Origin: Pseudomonas helleri
Lineage (GTDB): Bacteria; Pseudomonadota; Gammaproteobacteria; Pseudomonadales; Pseudomonadaceae
Assembly: GCF_009600315.1 (NCBI RefSeq)
Contig: NZ_WIWC01000011.1
Span: 1 to 64,000 of the forward strand
Direction: 5' to 3'
Length of the DNA stretch: 64,000 nt
Of this stretch, positions 42,671 through 55,331 are shown piece by piece (the first letter of the stretch is position 1; each line of letters begins with the position of its first letter). The notes under the pieces are model-generated. The model saw only the letters and a program-made list of their open reading frames with translations. It ran no database searches and was not told where the DNA came from. A program made the position numbers and the translations under genes.

Positions 42671-44254
42671 TCAGTTACTGATTGCCAAAATACTCGCCTG
42701 ATACGAAGCCACAAATTGGTCGAAATCACCCTGTTCGATTTGCTCGGTTTCGATTTGTTCTTGCAGTGACGTGCGCGCTTTTTCTTCGAATGCCGTTTGC
42801 TCTTCAGCATTCAACGGCTCACTGCGAAAGTACTCGGCATGGGCCAGGCTCTGGCGCATCGAGAACTGGGCGAAGCTTTCTTTATGCTCGGCCATGCTGG
42901 CCAATACCTTGGCGGACGGTGTCAGTGACACGTCCTTGACCTTGGCCAACTGCTCGTCCAACGCTTTGCTATGTGCATCGCCGCCGTGGCTCTGGTCAAG
43001 CAAGGCCGCCAGCGGAGCAATCTGCTCCAGCAGTTCTGCCGCCCATTCCTTCATGTCGACCGCTTGCCCATCGCGTTGCAGTTGCAGGCCCGGACGGCGG
43101 CCTTCTTTGACCACACTCGCAAAGTTGGAGGTGCAACTGCTGCACTCTGCGTTATCAAATTGCGGGCTGTCGTTGAAGGCGCAGTACAGCAGGAACGCAT
43201 CCAGAAAACGCGCCTCGGGCAAGTCGATACCCACCGGCAGAAACGGGTTGATGTCCAGCAAGCGCACTTCAACGTACTGCACACCACGGGCCACCAGCGC
43301 CTGAATCGGGCGCTCGCCGGTGTAGGTCACGCGCTTGGGGCGGATGTTGGAGTAGTACTCGTTTTCGATTTGCAGGATGTTGGTGTTCAGTTGCACCCAC
43401 TCGCCATCTTTGTGCGTGCCGATTTCGACATACGGCGGGTAGGGCGTGGCCACCGCTTTGCGCAGGCTGTCGGTGTAGCTGTCGAGGTTGTTGTAGCACG
43501 GTGTCAGTCCGGCCTGGGCGTTGCTCTGGTAACCCAGGTCGCTCATGCGCAGGCTGGTGGCGTACGGCAGGTACAGCGTGTCGGCGTCCAGTTGCTCCAA
43601 CTGGTGCGCACGGCCGCGCAAGAAGCCGGCGTCCAGCGCAGGCGAGGCGCCAAACAGGTACATCAACAGCCAGCTGTGACGGCGGAAGTTACGAATCAAG
43701 GCAATGTAGGCATCCGACTGATAGTCGCGGTCGGTGCCGACAAACCCTTCTGCCTCTTTGAGCACCGGCCACAGCGCTTCAGGCAGGCTGAAGTTGTAGT
43801 GAATGCCGGCAATGCATTGCATGGTTTTGCCGTAACGCAGGGCAAGGCCCTTGCGATATACGTACTTGAGCTGGCCGATATTGGACGTGCCGTAGTAGGC
43901 AATCGGGATGTCTTCTTCGGCCGGTAATGGGCACGGCATCGAAGGGCTCCACAGGAACTCGTTGCCGAGCTTGCTGTAGGCAAAACGGTGAATCTTGTCG
44001 AGGCTGGCCAGCGTCTCTGCCGGGTCAGGCAGGGCCGGGGTGATGAACTCCAGCAGCGACTCGGAATAGTCGGTGGTGATTTGGTCGTTGGTCAGGGCCG
44101 AGCCCAGTGCTTCAGGGTGTGGCGTTTGCGCCAGGCGGGCATCGCCCGTGACACGCAGGCATTCGCGCTCGATACCGTGCAGGCATTGCTCAAGCAAAGT
44201 CAGGTTGGCGCGCTCACCGAGCAGAGCCAGGCGGCGGTTGAGAAGTTGGCTCAA
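42671..44254 (-). CDS. gshA: glutamate-cysteine ligase
   Basis: A 527-residue enzyme, ATP-dependent first step of glutathione synthesis, of the gammaproteobacterial class. Typical blocks are [61 protein letters not shown] and [11 protein letters not shown] choose TTG 44254 (AAGGA upstream, [13 protein letters not shown]) because it gives the usual family start and length; GTG 44269 would add five residues. Its 3' end is the junction with the bacteriocin-immunity array, and fragments of related gshA ends are found inside that array. Confidence 0.93.
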   Translation of the reverse strand: MSQLLNRRLALLGERANLTLLEQCLHGIERECLRVTGDARLAQTPHPEALGSALTNDQITTDYSESLLEFITPALPDPAETLASLDKIHRFAYSKLGNEFLWSPSMPCPLPAEEDIPIAYYGTSNIGQLKYVYRKGLALRYGKTMQCIAGIHYNFSLPEALWPVLKEAEGFVGTDRDYQSDAYIALIRNFRRHSWLLMYLFGASPALDAGFLRGRAHQLEQLDADTLYLPYATSLRMSDLGYQSNAQAGLTPCYNNLDSYTDSLRKAVATPYPPYVEIGTHKDGEWVQLNTNILQIENEYYSNIRPKRVTYTGERPIQALVARGVQYVEVRLLDINPFLPVGIDLPEARFLDAFLLYCAFNDSPQFDNAECSSCTSNFASVVKEGRRPGLQLQRDGQAVDMKEWAAELLEQIAPLAALLDQSHGGDAHSKALDEQLAKVKDVSLTPSAKVLASMAEHKESFAQFSMRQSLAHAEYFRSEPLNAEEQTAFEEKARTSLQEQIETEQIEQGDFDQFVASYQASILAISN

Positions 44255-44452
44255 GTTGGATTCCTTCACGCGTCAGTCGCCCCAATATGGGGGTGGTCAG
44301 GACGGTCTACAAGGGTGAAGTTGAAACTGGCGTGGTCGCCTGGTTTTTTGTCGGCAACGCACAGCCCCGTCCCTGTTTCGGCTCGCGGCGCTTCAAGCGC
44401 ATTTCGACACCGCTTATGCAGTGCCGAAATTAACTCAAATGGCAGGTGGCCG

Positions 44453-44835
44453 CTACAGCACAGCGAACGTGCCTTGCGCTTTTGCGACGAGTTTGTCGCC
44501 TTGCAGTACATCGGCTTCAACCACCAACGTGCGCCGGCCGGGGTGAATAACGGTGGCAATGCACACCACTTCACCTTCAGATACGGCACGTATGTAGTTG
44601 ATCTTGCACTCGATGGTCACGCTTTGTTGGTCAAAGCCATGAACGCTGGAACACGCCAGCCCCATGCTGATATCGACCAGGCTGAACAACACACCGCCAT
44701 GCAGTTTGCCGCCCCGGTTGCGCAGCTGTGGTTCAAGGCTCAGCGCAACGTGCGCGACGCCGTCTTGCACAGACTGCACGCGGCAACCGATCAACTCGCT
44801 GAACGCGCTTTGGGTCAGGCCGTCCGGGAGCGCCA

Positions 44836-44836
<1 letters not shown>
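44453..44836 (-). CDS. PaaI-type hotdog-fold thioesterase
   Basis: A 127-residue acyl-CoA thioesterase of the 4HBT/PaaI group. The motif LRNRGGKLHGGVLFSLVDISMGLACSS contains the HGG catalytic loop with the acidic residue in VD. The remaining strands TIECKINYIRAVSEGEVVCIATVIHPGRRTLVVEADV are typical. The substrate is unknown; members act on small aromatic or medium-chain acyl-CoA. Its ATG shares one base with the tex stop (TAATG), so it is coupled to tex. Confidence 0.88.
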
Positions 44837-47157
<2,321 letters not shown>

Positions 47158-47518
47158 AAAACCACCTGACAAATTGTGAAGCAGGCTCGCAGGCCCGGGC
47201 TTGAAGGCTTGCGAGGCTGGTTGAGCGGCTTGAAGAGCGCCGCTACCTGGGCCAAAAGGGCAGCCTGTTGACCCGCGAAATCAGCACATTACGCCCGCAC
47301 TTGAAAAAATAATGTCGGGCGCAATTTTTTTGAGAATCCAGGGTTGCCAGAGACAAAAGGCGGCGCATTATAACCAGCGTTCCCGGATTCGGGGGACTGC
47401 GCACTGTGGGCTTGTCTAGAGGTCTACTGTTAGTGAAGGAAAAATCTGCTAACAATGCACACCATGCGCAGGGCCGCAGCTACGCCATAATGCGCGCCGA
47501 GATCACAGGAGCTACTAA
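47158..47518. other. 361-base divergent regulatory region between tex and ompR
   Basis: No gene is seen. A TATAAT on the minus strand at 47367-47372 could serve tex, though its -35 is poor. On the plus strand CATAAT at 47487 and an AGGAG just before ATG 47519 fit ompR. A GCCCG/CGGGC hairpin with a following T run lies at about 47291-47330. Confidence 0.45.
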
Positions 47519-48259
47519 ATGAGCAGCATTGCACAGCCGGCAGAAGGCGAAAAAATTCTCATCGTTGATGACGATCCGGGGCTCAACAGCCTGCTGGAGC
47601 GTTTCTTCACCAGCAAGGGCTACCGTGCTAGAGCTGTGCCAAACACTGAGCAAATGGACCGTTTGCTGGCTCGTGAGGTGTTCAACCTGATCGTTCTGGA
47701 CCTGATGCTGCCCGGTGAAGACGGCCTTTCTGCCTGCCGCCGCTTGCGTGCCGCGAACAATCAGATCCCGATCATTATGCTGACGGCCAAGGGCGATGAG
47801 CTGAGCCGTATCAAAGGTCTGGAGCTGGGTGCTGATGATTATTTGGCCAAGCCTTTCAATCCTGATGAGCTAATGGCGCGGGTCAAAGCGGTATTGCGCC
47901 GTCAGGCGGCGCCGGTGCCGGGCGCACCGGGCAGCGAAGATGAAAGCGTGTCCTTTGGCGACTACGAGTTGTCACTGGCCACCCGTGAGCTTAAACGCGG
48001 CGATGAAGTGCATATGCTCACCACCGGTGAGTTTGCCGTGCTTAAAGCCCTGGTCATGCATGCCCGCGAGCCGTTGACCCGCGACAAGCTGATGAATCTG
48101 GCCCGTGGTCGTGAGTGGGATGCGCTGGAGCGTTCAATCGACGTTCAAATCTCCCGCCTGCGCCGCATGATTGAACCTGACCCGTCCAAACCGCGCTATA
48201 TCCAGACTGTCTGGGGCGTAGGTTATGTGTTTGTGCCGGATGGCAACGCCACCAAGTAA
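47519..48259 (+). CDS. ompR: response regulator OmpR
   Basis: A 246-residue OmpR-type regulator. The receiver has acidic pocket IVDDD, phosphoacceptor D61 in LIVLDLMLPGEDG and a lysine in YLAKPFNPDELM. The C-terminal winged helix (about 150-242) has TTGEFAVLKALVMHAREPLTRDKLM and RSIDVQISRLRRMIEPDPSKPRYIQTVWGVGYVF. It partners EnvZ for osmotic and envelope responses. envZ is separated by a REP element of about 80 bases. Confidence 0.95.
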   Translation: MSSIAQPAEGEKILIVDDDPGLNSLLERFFTSKGYRARAVPNTEQMDRLLAREVFNLIVLDLMLPGEDGLSACRRLRAANNQIPIIMLTAKGDELSRIKGLELGADDYLAKPFNPDELMARVKAVLRRQAAPVPGAPGSEDESVSFGDYELSLATRELKRGDEVHMLTTGEFAVLKALVMHAREPLTRDKLMNLARGREWDALERSIDVQISRLRRMIEPDPSKPRYIQTVWGVGYVFVPDGNATK

Positions 48260-48269
48260 CTCACCATCT

Positions 48270-48352
48270 GTAGGAGCGAGCCTTGCAGGAGCATGGGCAT
48301 TTGAAGGGCTCGCGATTTCAATCGATGCGGGCCTTTAAGCTCGCTCCTGCAA
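48270..48352. repeat. REP pair of the GTAGGAGCGAGC family between ompR and envZ
   Basis: GTAGGAGCGAGCCTTGCAGG at the left and AGCTCGCTCCTGCAAC at the right form an inverted pair inside the ompR-envZ gap. This is a different REP family from the CGTAGCAGCTGC one. It may act as an mRNA-stabilising or attenuating structure within the operon. Confidence 0.85.
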
Positions 48353-48365
48353 CGTGTGAATGTGT

Positions 48366-49679
48366 ATGAAAACCCCTCTGTGGTTCCCCCAAAGTTTTTT
48401 CTCCCGCACCCTCTGGCTGGTTCTGATCGTCGTGTTGTTCTCCAAGGCGCTGACCTTGGTGTATCTGTTGATGAACGAAGACATGCTGGTGGATCGCCAA
48501 TACAGCCACGGCGTGGCACTGACCCTGCGCGCTTATTGGGCCGCCGATGAGGAAAATCGCGGCAAAATTGCCGATGCCGCCGGGCTGATTCGTGTGGTCG
48601 GTGGCGGTGTGCCTGAAGGCGAGCAGCATTGGCCCTACAGTGAAATCTATGAACGGCAGATGCAGTCAGAACTGGGGGCCGATACCGAAGTTCGGTTGCG
48701 CATGCATGCCCCGCCAGCGCTTTGGGTTCGCGCCCCGAGTCTGGGCGACGGCTGGCTGAAAGTGCCGTTGTACCCGCACCCGTTACGTGGGCAGAAAATC
48801 TGGAGTGTATTGGGGTGGTTTCTGGCCATTGGCTTGCTGTCGACCGCTTCCGCCTGGATTTTCGTCAGTCAACTCAATCAGCCGCTCAAACGTCTGGTCT
48901 ATGCCGCCCGGCAACTTGGGCAGGGGCGCAGTGTGCGATTACCAATCAGTGATACTCCGAGTGAAATGACCGAGGTGTACAGCGCCTTCAACCAGATGGC
49001 CGAAGACGTCGAACAGGCAGGGCGTGAGCGGGAGCTGATGCTGGCGGGCGTGTCTCACGACTTGCGAACACCGCTTACACGCTTGCGTCTGTCATTGGAG
49101 CTGATGGGTAATCACAACGACCTGACTGACGACATGGTGCGCGACATTGAAGACATGGATGCCATCCTTGACCAGTTCCTGGCGTTCATCCGCGACGGGC
49201 GCGATGAGCCGGTGGAAGAAGTCGATCTGGGTGAGTTGATTCGCGAAGTGGTGGCACCCTATAACCAGAACGAAGAGCAAGTGCGACTGCGTTTGCAGCC
49301 GATCCAGCCGTTCGCGTTGCGCCGGGTATCGATGAAGCGCCTGCTCAACAACTTGATCGGTAATGCGCTGCACCATGCGGGCGGTGACGTCGAAGTTGCT
49401 GCCTATGTCTCGGGCGACAACAGTGCGCCGTATGTGGTGTTAAGTGTGTTGGACCGCGGGCCGGGTATTGACTCGTCCGAGCTTGAAGACATCTTCAACC
49501 CGTTTATTCGCGGTGATCGTGCGCGGGGCGGCAAAGGTACGGGCTTGGGCCTGGCGATCGTCAAACGAATCGCCTCCATGCACGGCGGCAATGTTGAACT
49601 GCGCAACCGTGCCGGCGGTGGCCTTGAAGCAAGAGTGCGACTGCCCTTGGGCCTGATGTTGCCAAGAGGGGCGGTGTAA
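48366..49679 (+). CDS. envZ: osmosensor histidine kinase EnvZ
   Basis: A 437-residue membrane kinase. Transmembrane helices are near residues 13-33 (FSRTLWLVLIVVLFSKALTLVYLL) and 137-157, with a periplasmic sensor domain between. HAMP follows (QLNQPLKRLVYAARQLGQG). The phosphoacceptor histidine is in LAGVSHDLRTPLTRLRLSLELM and the HATPase domain shows NLIGNALHHAG, DRGPGID and GGKGTGLGLAIV. ATG 48366 is two codons after an alternative ATG. Confidence 0.94.
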   Translation: MKTPLWFPQSFFSRTLWLVLIVVLFSKALTLVYLLMNEDMLVDRQYSHGVALTLRAYWAADEENRGKIADAAGLIRVVGGGVPEGEQHWPYSEIYERQMQSELGADTEVRLRMHAPPALWVRAPSLGDGWLKVPLYPHPLRGQKIWSVLGWFLAIGLLSTASAWIFVSQLNQPLKRLVYAARQLGQGRSVRLPISDTPSEMTEVYSAFNQMAEDVEQAGRERELMLAGVSHDLRTPLTRLRLSLELMGNHNDLTDDMVRDIEDMDAILDQFLAFIRDGRDEPVEEVDLGELIREVVAPYNQNEEQVRLRLQPIQPFALRRVSMKRLLNNLIGNALHHAGGDVEVAAYVSGDNSAPYVVLSVLDRGPGIDSSELEDIFNPFIRGDRARGGKGTGLGLAIVKRIASMHGGNVELRNRAGGGLEARVRLPLGLMLPRGAV

Positions 49680-49692
49680 CGTTGGGAAACTC

Positions 49693-49806
49693 CGTAGCAG
49701 CTGCCGTAGGCTGCGTCCGATTGCGCAGCGATCGTAAAACCTGAGTGTGCGGTCTTCTGGTTTTACGACGACTTCGCCGCCGGACGCAGCCTTCGGCAGC
49801 TGCTAC
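49693..49806. repeat. REP pair, CGTAGCAGCTGCCG family (inverted)
   Basis: CGTAGCAGCTGCCGTAGGCTGCGTCC at the left pairs with GGACGCAGCCTTCGGCAGCTGCTACG at the right, between convergent envZ and rimK. Confidence 0.88.
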
Positions 49807-49816
49807 GGATTCGGGA

Positions 49817-50722
49817 TTAGCCTTTGCCTTTGGTGCGGGTCATGTGTGGGCTGCTGTTTTTTTCCAGATGCTCAATGATGATCCCGGCCACGTTCTTGCC
49901 CGTGGTGGTTTCAATACCTTCCAGCCCCGGCGATGAGTTGACCTCCAGCACCAACGGGCCGTGGTTGGAACGCAAGATGTCCACACCTGCCACGCTCAAC
50001 CCCATGACCTTGGCGGCGCGAATGGCCGTCATGCGCTCTTCCGGGGTGATCTTGATCAGGCTGGCGCTGCCGCCACGGTGCAGGTTGGAACGAAACTCTC
50101 CCGGTTTGGCCTGACGCTTCATGGCCGCAATCACCTTGTCACCCACCACGAAACAGCGAATATCGGCGCCGCCGGCTTCCTTGATGTATTCCTGCACCAT
50201 GATGTTTTGCTTGAGGCCCATGAAGGCTTCAATCACCGACTCGGCCGCTGTCGCGGTTTCGCACAGCACAACGCCGATGCCTTGTGTGCCTTCCAGCACC
50301 TTGATGACCAGCGGTGCGCCATTGACCATTTCGATCAGGTCGGGAATGTCGTCTGGCGAGTGGGCGAAACCGGTGACCGGCAAGCCCAGCCCGCGTCGCG
50401 ACAACAGTTGCAGCGAGCGCAGCTTGTCCCGCGACCGGGCAATGGCCACGGACTCGTTGAGCGGGAAAACGCCCATCATTTCGAATTGGCGCAGTACCGC
50501 GCAGCCATAGAAGGTCACGGATGCGCCAATACGCGGGATAACGGCGTCGAAGCCTTCCAGCGGCTTGCCGCGGTAATGGATCTGCGGCTTATGACTGGCA
50601 ATGTTCATATAGGCCCGCAGGGTATCGATCACTACCATTTCATGGCCTCGTTCAGTCCCGGCTTCAACCAGACGACGAGTGGAATACAGACGCGGGTTAC
50701 GCGACAGCACAGCGATCTTCAT
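49817..50722 (-). CDS. rimK: ribosomal protein S6--L-glutamate ligase RimK
   Basis: A 301-residue ATP-grasp ligase that adds glutamate to the C-terminus of ribosomal protein S6 and so alters the proteome. Start [25 protein letters not shown]-binding [18 protein letters not shown], metal site [15 protein letters not shown]. The gene overlaps rimB by four bases (ATGA). In P. fluorescens, RimK works with RimA and the protease RimB; rimA is not adjacent here. Confidence 0.95.
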   Translation of the reverse strand: MKIAVLSRNPRLYSTRRLVEAGTERGHEMVVIDTLRAYMNIASHKPQIHYRGKPLEGFDAVIPRIGASVTFYGCAVLRQFEMMGVFPLNESVAIARSRDKLRSLQLLSRRGLGLPVTGFAHSPDDIPDLIEMVNGAPLVIKVLEGTQGIGVVLCETATAAESVIEAFMGLKQNIMVQEYIKEAGGADIRCFVVGDKVIAAMKRQAKPGEFRSNLHRGGSASLIKITPEERMTAIRAAKVMGLSVAGVDILRSNHGPLVLEVNSSPGLEGIETTTGKNVAGIIIEHLEKNSSPHMTRTKGKG

Positions 50723-51201
50723 GCAACACCTGTGGCAGAGGTAGTAGTGACCGGAAATACCGGCTTGTCTTGTACATATTTAAGCCCTGCATTGACGACC
50801 AGTTGGCCATCGATCAGCGCTTTGGAGCCTAGCAGCAGGCGGTAACGCATGGACTTGCGGCACGCGAGGGTGAACTCGACGGGCCATACCCGATCGCCCA
50901 GCGCCAGGCCGGTGCGGATCACATAACGAACCTGCGTGTGACCGTTGGAACTCTTGATGGTTTTTATCGCCACCAAAGGCGCTTCGCAATGGCGGTGACG
51001 CAATTGCACCAGCGTGCCCAAATGGGCGTTGAAGCGAACCCATTCGACACCGTCGCGCACAAACGGCTCGATTTCAGTGGCGTGCAGGCTGGAGGTACTG
51101 GCGCCGGTGTCGATTTTCGCCCGCAGGCCAACGACTCCCAAATCGGGAAGCGCCACCCACTCGCGCAGACCGACAACGGTCAGATGATCAAAAGTCTTCA
51201 A
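50719..51201 (-). CDS. rimB: RimB-type retropepsin-like protease
   Basis: A 160-residue protein from TTG 51201, where the family N-terminus [22 protein letters not shown] begins. A GTG at 51282 in the same frame gives 187 residues, and no strong ribosome site distinguishes them. The retropepsin-like active aspartate lies in [16 protein letters not shown]. The conserved [25 protein letters not shown] and [17 protein letters not shown] are present. RimB removes the glutamate tail that RimK adds to S6; the overlap with rimK supports coupled expression. Confidence 0.87.
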   Translation of the reverse strand: MKTFDHLTVVGLREWVALPDLGVVGLRAKIDTGASTSSLHATEIEPFVRDGVEWVRFNAHLGTLVQLRHRHCEAPLVAIKTIKSSNGHTQVRYVIRTGLALGDRVWPVEFTLACRKSMRYRLLLGSKALIDGQLVVNAGLKYVQDKPVFPVTTTSATGVA

Positions 51202-51439
51202 TAGTAGTAACCGGCGATTAACGTATACGGGCTGCGGGAGAACCCCGAGCCAACGCTTAAAGAGCGTAGGGGCGGTATTCACGCAGAATATGGGCCAAAT
51301 GGCGACCGTTATCTACGCGCTACAGTGTGCTGCCTGAACATGTCAGTTTGAGCAGGCGACATTCTATAGAAGAGTCATGTTTATCGACGCTATAAAAACG
51401 GTAGTACAGTTCTGATTATTTGAGTGACGAGGAGTTCCT

Positions 51440-51847
51440 GTGGCGCAAAAACCGGAAGAGGACGACAAGGTTCGTCTGGATAAGTGGTTGTGGGCGGCCC
51501 GCTTCTACAAAACCCGTGCACTGGCTAAAGCCGCGATTGAAAGTGGCAAGGTTCACTGTCGTGGCGAACGCTGCAAGCCGAGCAAGGAGCCGCGCATCGG
51601 CGACGAATTGCAGATTCGTGTGGGTCTTGAAGAGCGTACGGTGCTAGTCAAAGCCTTGTCTGTTGTGCGCCGCGGCGCGCCCGAGGCTCAGGCTTTGTAC
51701 GCCGAAACCGAACAAAGCATCGCCAAGCGCGAAAACGCGGCGGCCCTGCGCAAATCGGGCGCTATGGGCATCATCAGCGAGGGTAAACCGACCAAGAAAC
51801 AGCGCCGTCAGTTACATCAGTTTCATGAGTCCGGCGCAGAAGATTAG
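51440..51847 (+). CDS. hslR: ribosome-associated heat shock protein 15 (HslR)
   Basis: A 135-residue protein starting at GTG 51440, with AGGAG 6 bases upstream. The S4 RNA-binding domain is at 10-70 (VRLDKWLWAARFYKTRALAKAAIESGKVHCRG). It ends in a basic tail KKQRRQLHQFHESG. Hsp15 binds free 50S subunits carrying nascent chains and recycles stalled subunits. hslO follows in the same direction, as in other gammaproteobacteria. Confidence 0.93.
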   Translation: MAQKPEEDDKVRLDKWLWAARFYKTRALAKAAIESGKVHCRGERCKPSKEPRIGDELQIRVGLEERTVLVKALSVVRRGAPEAQALYAETEQSIAKRENAAALRKSGAMGIISEGKPTKKQRRQLHQFHESGAED

Positions 51848-51991
51848 GTCGGGATTTGGCGCCGGCAGCACATCGCCACCTGAACCGTACGTCGAGTGCT
51901 CGTCGTCCATGCTTGTAACTGCGTATGTGTGGCGCCATATAAATCCATTAGACTCGAACCTGTTAAGTCACCCTTTTAGAACCTTATTCCT

Positions 51992-52894
51992 ATGTCCAAT
52001 CTACCGAAAACCGATTTCACCCAGCGCTTCATCTTCGACAACAGCGACACCCGCGGTGAACTGGCTTCGCTGGATCACAGCTACGCTGAAGTGCTGGCCA
52101 AGCACGCGTATCCAGAGCCGGTGCAGCAACTGCTGGGCGAGCTGATGGCCGCCGCTGCGTTGTTGGTGGGCAGCCTGAAATTTGACGGTTTGATGAGCCT
52201 GCAAGCGCGGTCTGAAGGCCCGGTTCCGCTGCTGATGATTGAATGCACCAGCGACCGTGAAATTCGCGGGCTTGCCCGCTTCAATGCGGATCAGATCAAG
52301 CCTGACGCGACGTTGAGCGACCTGATGCCTAATGGCGTGTTGGCCATCACCATTGATCCGGCGGTGGGCAAGCGTTACCAAGGCATTGTCGATCTGGACG
52401 GTAAAACCCTGTCCGATTGCTTCACCAATTATTTCGTCATGTCTCATCAGGTGCCGACCCGCTTTTGGCTCGCCGCCGATGGCAAGCGTGCTCGCGGCAT
52501 GTTGTTGCAGCAATTGCCGGCCGAAGTGATCAAGGACGAAGACGAGCGCGCTGAGAGCTGGCAGCGCCTGAACATGTTGGGCGATACCCTCAAGGTCGAG
52601 GAGTTGCTGGGCCTGGACAACGAAACCATTTTGGTTCGCCTGTTCCACGAAGAAGAGCTGCGCGTCTTCCCCGACGAACTCATCGAGTTCAAGTGCAGTT
52701 GCTCTCGCGAGCGCTCGGGCAATGCCCTGACCAGTCTGGGTCATGCCGATGCGCTCACTCTGGTAGCCGAACACGATGGCCACATCGAAATCGACTGCCA
52801 GTTCTGCAACGAGCGGTATTTGTTTGATGCCGCCGACGTTGACCAACTGTTCGCTGGCGCCGGTGTTGAGTCGCCCTCCGACACTCATCACTAA
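51992..52894 (+). CDS. hslO: redox-regulated chaperone Hsp33
   Basis: A 300-residue cytoplasmic holdase switched on by oxidation. The N-terminal core has [18 protein letters not shown]. The C-terminal zinc switch is complete: CxC in [11 protein letters not shown] and CxxC in [12 protein letters not shown]. Oxidation of the four cysteines releases zinc and activates chaperone function. ATG 51992 has a weak ribosome site. A hairpin lies after the stop. Confidence 0.96.
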   Translation: MSNLPKTDFTQRFIFDNSDTRGELASLDHSYAEVLAKHAYPEPVQQLLGELMAAAALLVGSLKFDGLMSLQARSEGPVPLLMIECTSDREIRGLARFNADQIKPDATLSDLMPNGVLAITIDPAVGKRYQGIVDLDGKTLSDCFTNYFVMSHQVPTRFWLAADGKRARGMLLQQLPAEVIKDEDERAESWQRLNMLGDTLKVEELLGLDNETILVRLFHEEELRVFPDELIEFKCSCSRERSGNALTSLGHADALTLVAEHDGHIEIDCQFCNERYLFDAADVDQLFAGAGVESPSDTHH

Positions 52895-52918
52895 AACGTT
52901 TCAGCCAAGGTAAAACTC

Positions 52919-52951
52919 CTGTCAAACCCCGCTCTCGCGCGGTTCTGACAG
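52919..52951 (+). terminator. hairpin after hslO
   Basis: CTGTCAaACCcCGC-tctc-GCGcGGTTcTGACAG forms a long stem 25 bases after the stop. T-rich sequence follows only after 10 bases, so it may be an imperfect terminator. Confidence 0.5.
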
Positions 52952-53073
52952 GTGGGCCCTACTTTTTTTGGGCTTTTCTGGCATAATCCGCCCCACTTTT
53001 TTCGCGGTAGTAGTGCAAACTTTTCTACTACAAAACGTTTGGCGCAATCGGCCAATGGCCGACGGGGAACCTC

Positions 53074-54615
53074 ATGACGCAAGCTAATAACGCCGTGTAC
53101 ACCGATCTGAGCATCGACGATCTGGTCAAAGAAGCCCTGAGCCGTGGTGAAGGCGAGCTTGCCGACAATGGCGCACTGGTTGTTAAAACGGGCCACCGTA
53201 CCGGTCGTTCACCTGCTGACCGCTTCATCGTAGAAGAGCCGACCACTCAGGCCGCAATCGCCTGGGGCCCGATCAACCGCAAGTTCCCGGCCGACAAGTT
53301 CGATGCCCTGTGGGACCGCGTAGAGGCGTTCAACAACGCGCAAGAGCATTTCGTTTCCCACGTGCATGTAGGTGCGTCCGAAGACCACTACCTGGCCGTG
53401 AAAATGACCACCCAGACTGCCTGGCAGAATCTGTTCGGTCGTTGCCTGTTCATCAACCCGGCCCAGTACAACCCGGCCGGTCGCGAAGAGTGGCAAGTGC
53501 TCAATGTGGCCAATTTTGAGTGCGTACCTGAGCGTGATGGCACTAACTCTGACGGTTGCGTGATCATCAACTTCGCCCAGAAAAAAGTGCTGATCGCCGG
53601 TATGCGTTACGCCGGTGAAATGAAAAAAGCCATGTTCTCGGTACAGAACTTCCTGTTGCCTGCGGCTGACGTACTGCCGATGCACTGCGCTGCCAATATC
53701 GGCGAAGAAGGCGACGTGACCCTGTTCTTCGGTCTGTCCGGCACTGGCAAAACCACCCTGTCCGCTGATGAAAGCCGTTACCTGATCGGTGATGACGAAC
53801 ACGGTTGGGGCGAAGGTGTGGTGTTCAACATCGAAGGCGGTTGCTATGCCAAGTGCATCGACTTGTCCGAGAAGAACGAGCCGGTTATCTGGAAAGCCAT
53901 CAAGCACGGCGCCGTGCTGGAAAACGTCGTTATCGACGACGCCAAACATCCTGACTATGCCGATGTCAGCCTGACCCAGAACAGCCGTGCGGCTTACCCG
54001 CTGGAGCACGTTGCCAAGCGTTCCGAGAAGAACCTGGGCGGCGAGCCTAATGCGGTGATCTTCCTGACCTGCGACCTGACAGGCGTGCTGCCACCGGTTT
54101 CGATCCTCAGCGAAGAACAAGCCGCCTACCACTTCCTGTCGGGTTACACCGCGTTGGTGGGTTCGACTGAAATGGGGTCGGGCAGCGGCATCAAGTCGAC
54201 GTTCTCCACCTGCTTCGGCGCACCGTTCTTCCCGCGTCCGGCGGGCGAGTACGCTGAGCTGCTGATCAAGCGTATCCGTGGTTTCGGCTCCAAGGTTTAT
54301 CTGGTTAACACCGGTTGGACCGGCGGTGGCTACGGCGTGGGCAAGCGTTTCAACATTCCGACCACCCGTGCAGTGATTGCAGCGATCCAGAGCGGTGCGC
54401 TGATTGGCGCAGAAACCGAGCACCTGGACATCATCAATCTGGACGTGCCGAAGACCGTTCCGGGTGTTGACACTGTTTTGCTCAACCCACGCAACACGTG
54501 GGAAGACAAAGCGGCCTACGACGAAGCGGCCAAAGCCTTGGCTGGCCTGTTTGTCGAGAACTTCAAGAAGTTCGACGTCAGCGACGCGATCAAGGCAGCT
54601 GGCCCGAAGGCGTAA
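53074..54615 (+). CDS. pckA: phosphoenolpyruvate carboxykinase (ATP)
   Basis: A 513-residue gluconeogenic enzyme converting oxaloacetate and ATP to PEP. Motifs are [13 protein letters not shown], the kinase P loop [16 protein letters not shown], the metal/adenine region [16 protein letters not shown] and [14 protein letters not shown]. Codon usage is that of a well-expressed gene. GGGGA lies before ATG 53074. A CATAAT at 52982 is a possible -10. A strong terminator follows. Confidence 0.97.
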   Translation: MTQANNAVYTDLSIDDLVKEALSRGEGELADNGALVVKTGHRTGRSPADRFIVEEPTTQAAIAWGPINRKFPADKFDALWDRVEAFNNAQEHFVSHVHVGASEDHYLAVKMTTQTAWQNLFGRCLFINPAQYNPAGREEWQVLNVANFECVPERDGTNSDGCVIINFAQKKVLIAGMRYAGEMKKAMFSVQNFLLPAADVLPMHCAANIGEEGDVTLFFGLSGTGKTTLSADESRYLIGDDEHGWGEGVVFNIEGGCYAKCIDLSEKNEPVIWKAIKHGAVLENVVIDDAKHPDYADVSLTQNSRAAYPLEHVAKRSEKNLGGEPNAVIFLTCDLTGVLPPVSILSEEQAAYHFLSGYTALVGSTEMGSGSGIKSTFSTCFGAPFFPRPAGEYAELLIKRIRGFGSKVYLVNTGWTGGGYGVGKRFNIPTTRAVIAAIQSGALIGAETEHLDIINLDVPKTVPGVDTVLLNPRNTWEDKAAYDEAAKALAGLFVENFKKFDVSDAIKAAGPKA

Positions 54616-54639
54616 ACCTTCGGTCAGTGTCTGAGTCAT

Positions 54640-54669
54640 GAAAAAGCCGCCTGAAAGGGCGGCTTTTTT
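54640..54669 (+). terminator. Rho-independent terminator of pckA
   Basis: AAAAAGCCGCC-tgaaag-GGCGGCTTTTTT hairpin 25 bases after the stop; it also serves the opposing DUF1493 gene. Confidence 0.9.
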
Positions 54670-54680
54670 GTACCTGCGAT

Positions 54681-55031
54681 TCAGGCTTCCAGCGTTTGGG
54701 TATCCCAATGCCCGGCATTGATGGCTTGGTACAACATGCCAATGGTGAGCGGCACTTTACCCTCGCGGCCTTTGGCTTTGCGCTTGAGGTGCGGGTCGTT
54801 TCCCGCAGGCTGGAAATAACGATACGCATCGTAATCCGTCAGCTCCAGGCCAAAGTGCTGTTCCAGCGTTTCCATCAAGTGCTGGGCATCGCTGCCGTTG
54901 CAGCCCAGATCCAGGTTGATGGAAGTTTGCAGGCTAACGGCCTTGTGCTCAGGCAGACCGATTTCTTCATGCAGCACCTGCATGAGTTCGCGCAGGGCAG
55001 GGGTGTCCGGCAGGGTGGGGGCTAGTTTCAT
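54681..55031 (-). CDS. DUF1493 family protein (acyl-carrier-like)
   Basis: A 116-residue protein with the DUF1493 pattern: TSINLDLGCNGSDAQHLMETLEQHFGLELTDYDAYRYF, then VPLTIGMLYQAINAGHW. DUF1493 resembles acyl carrier proteins at fold level, with an LGxxGxDA turn where the phosphopantetheine serine would sit; a serine is present in NGSDA. Whether it is modified is unknown. It stands alone between pckA and the BrnTA pair. Confidence 0.75.
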   Translation of the reverse strand: MKLAPTLPDTPALRELMQVLHEEIGLPEHKAVSLQTSINLDLGCNGSDAQHLMETLEQHFGLELTDYDAYRYFQPAGNDPHLKRKAKGREGKVPLTIGMLYQAINAGHWDTQTLEA

Positions 55032-55052
55032 GATCGAACGTCCACTAGGGTT

Positions 55053-55331
55053 TCAAGACAACTCGTCGGGCGAGTGAGTTTTCAGCCAGTCAGCCAATGC
55101 TGCATTCATGCGCGTTTGCCAGCCCGGCCCAGAGGCCTTGAATTGCTCCACCACGTCTGGCTCAAGCCGGATCGTGATGCGTTTCAGAACTTTGTCAGCT
55201 TTAGGTCGTCCGCGTTTGATCAATTGCGAACCTTGCAGCTCATCAGCCGCGGCGAAGAACTCGTCTGTCAGTTCTGGTGCATCATCGGGGTCAGCCCATT
55301 CGATGTGCGTAGAGTGCTTGTTCGCGCTCAT
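55053..55331 (-). CDS. brnA: BrnA-type antitoxin
   Basis: A 92-residue protein with the BrnA pattern: central acidic DPDDAPELTDEFFAAADEL, then RGRPKADKVLKRITIRLEPDVVEQFKASGPGWQTRMNAALADWLKTH. The latter is a ribbon-helix-helix DNA-binding domain. It neutralises BrnT and represses the operon. It starts inside the brnT coding end (41-base overlap), with toxin first, the typical BrnTA order. Confidence 0.88.
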   Translation of the reverse strand: MSANKHSTHIEWADPDDAPELTDEFFAAADELQGSQLIKRGRPKADKVLKRITIRLEPDVVEQFKASGPGWQTRMNAALADWLKTHSPDELS

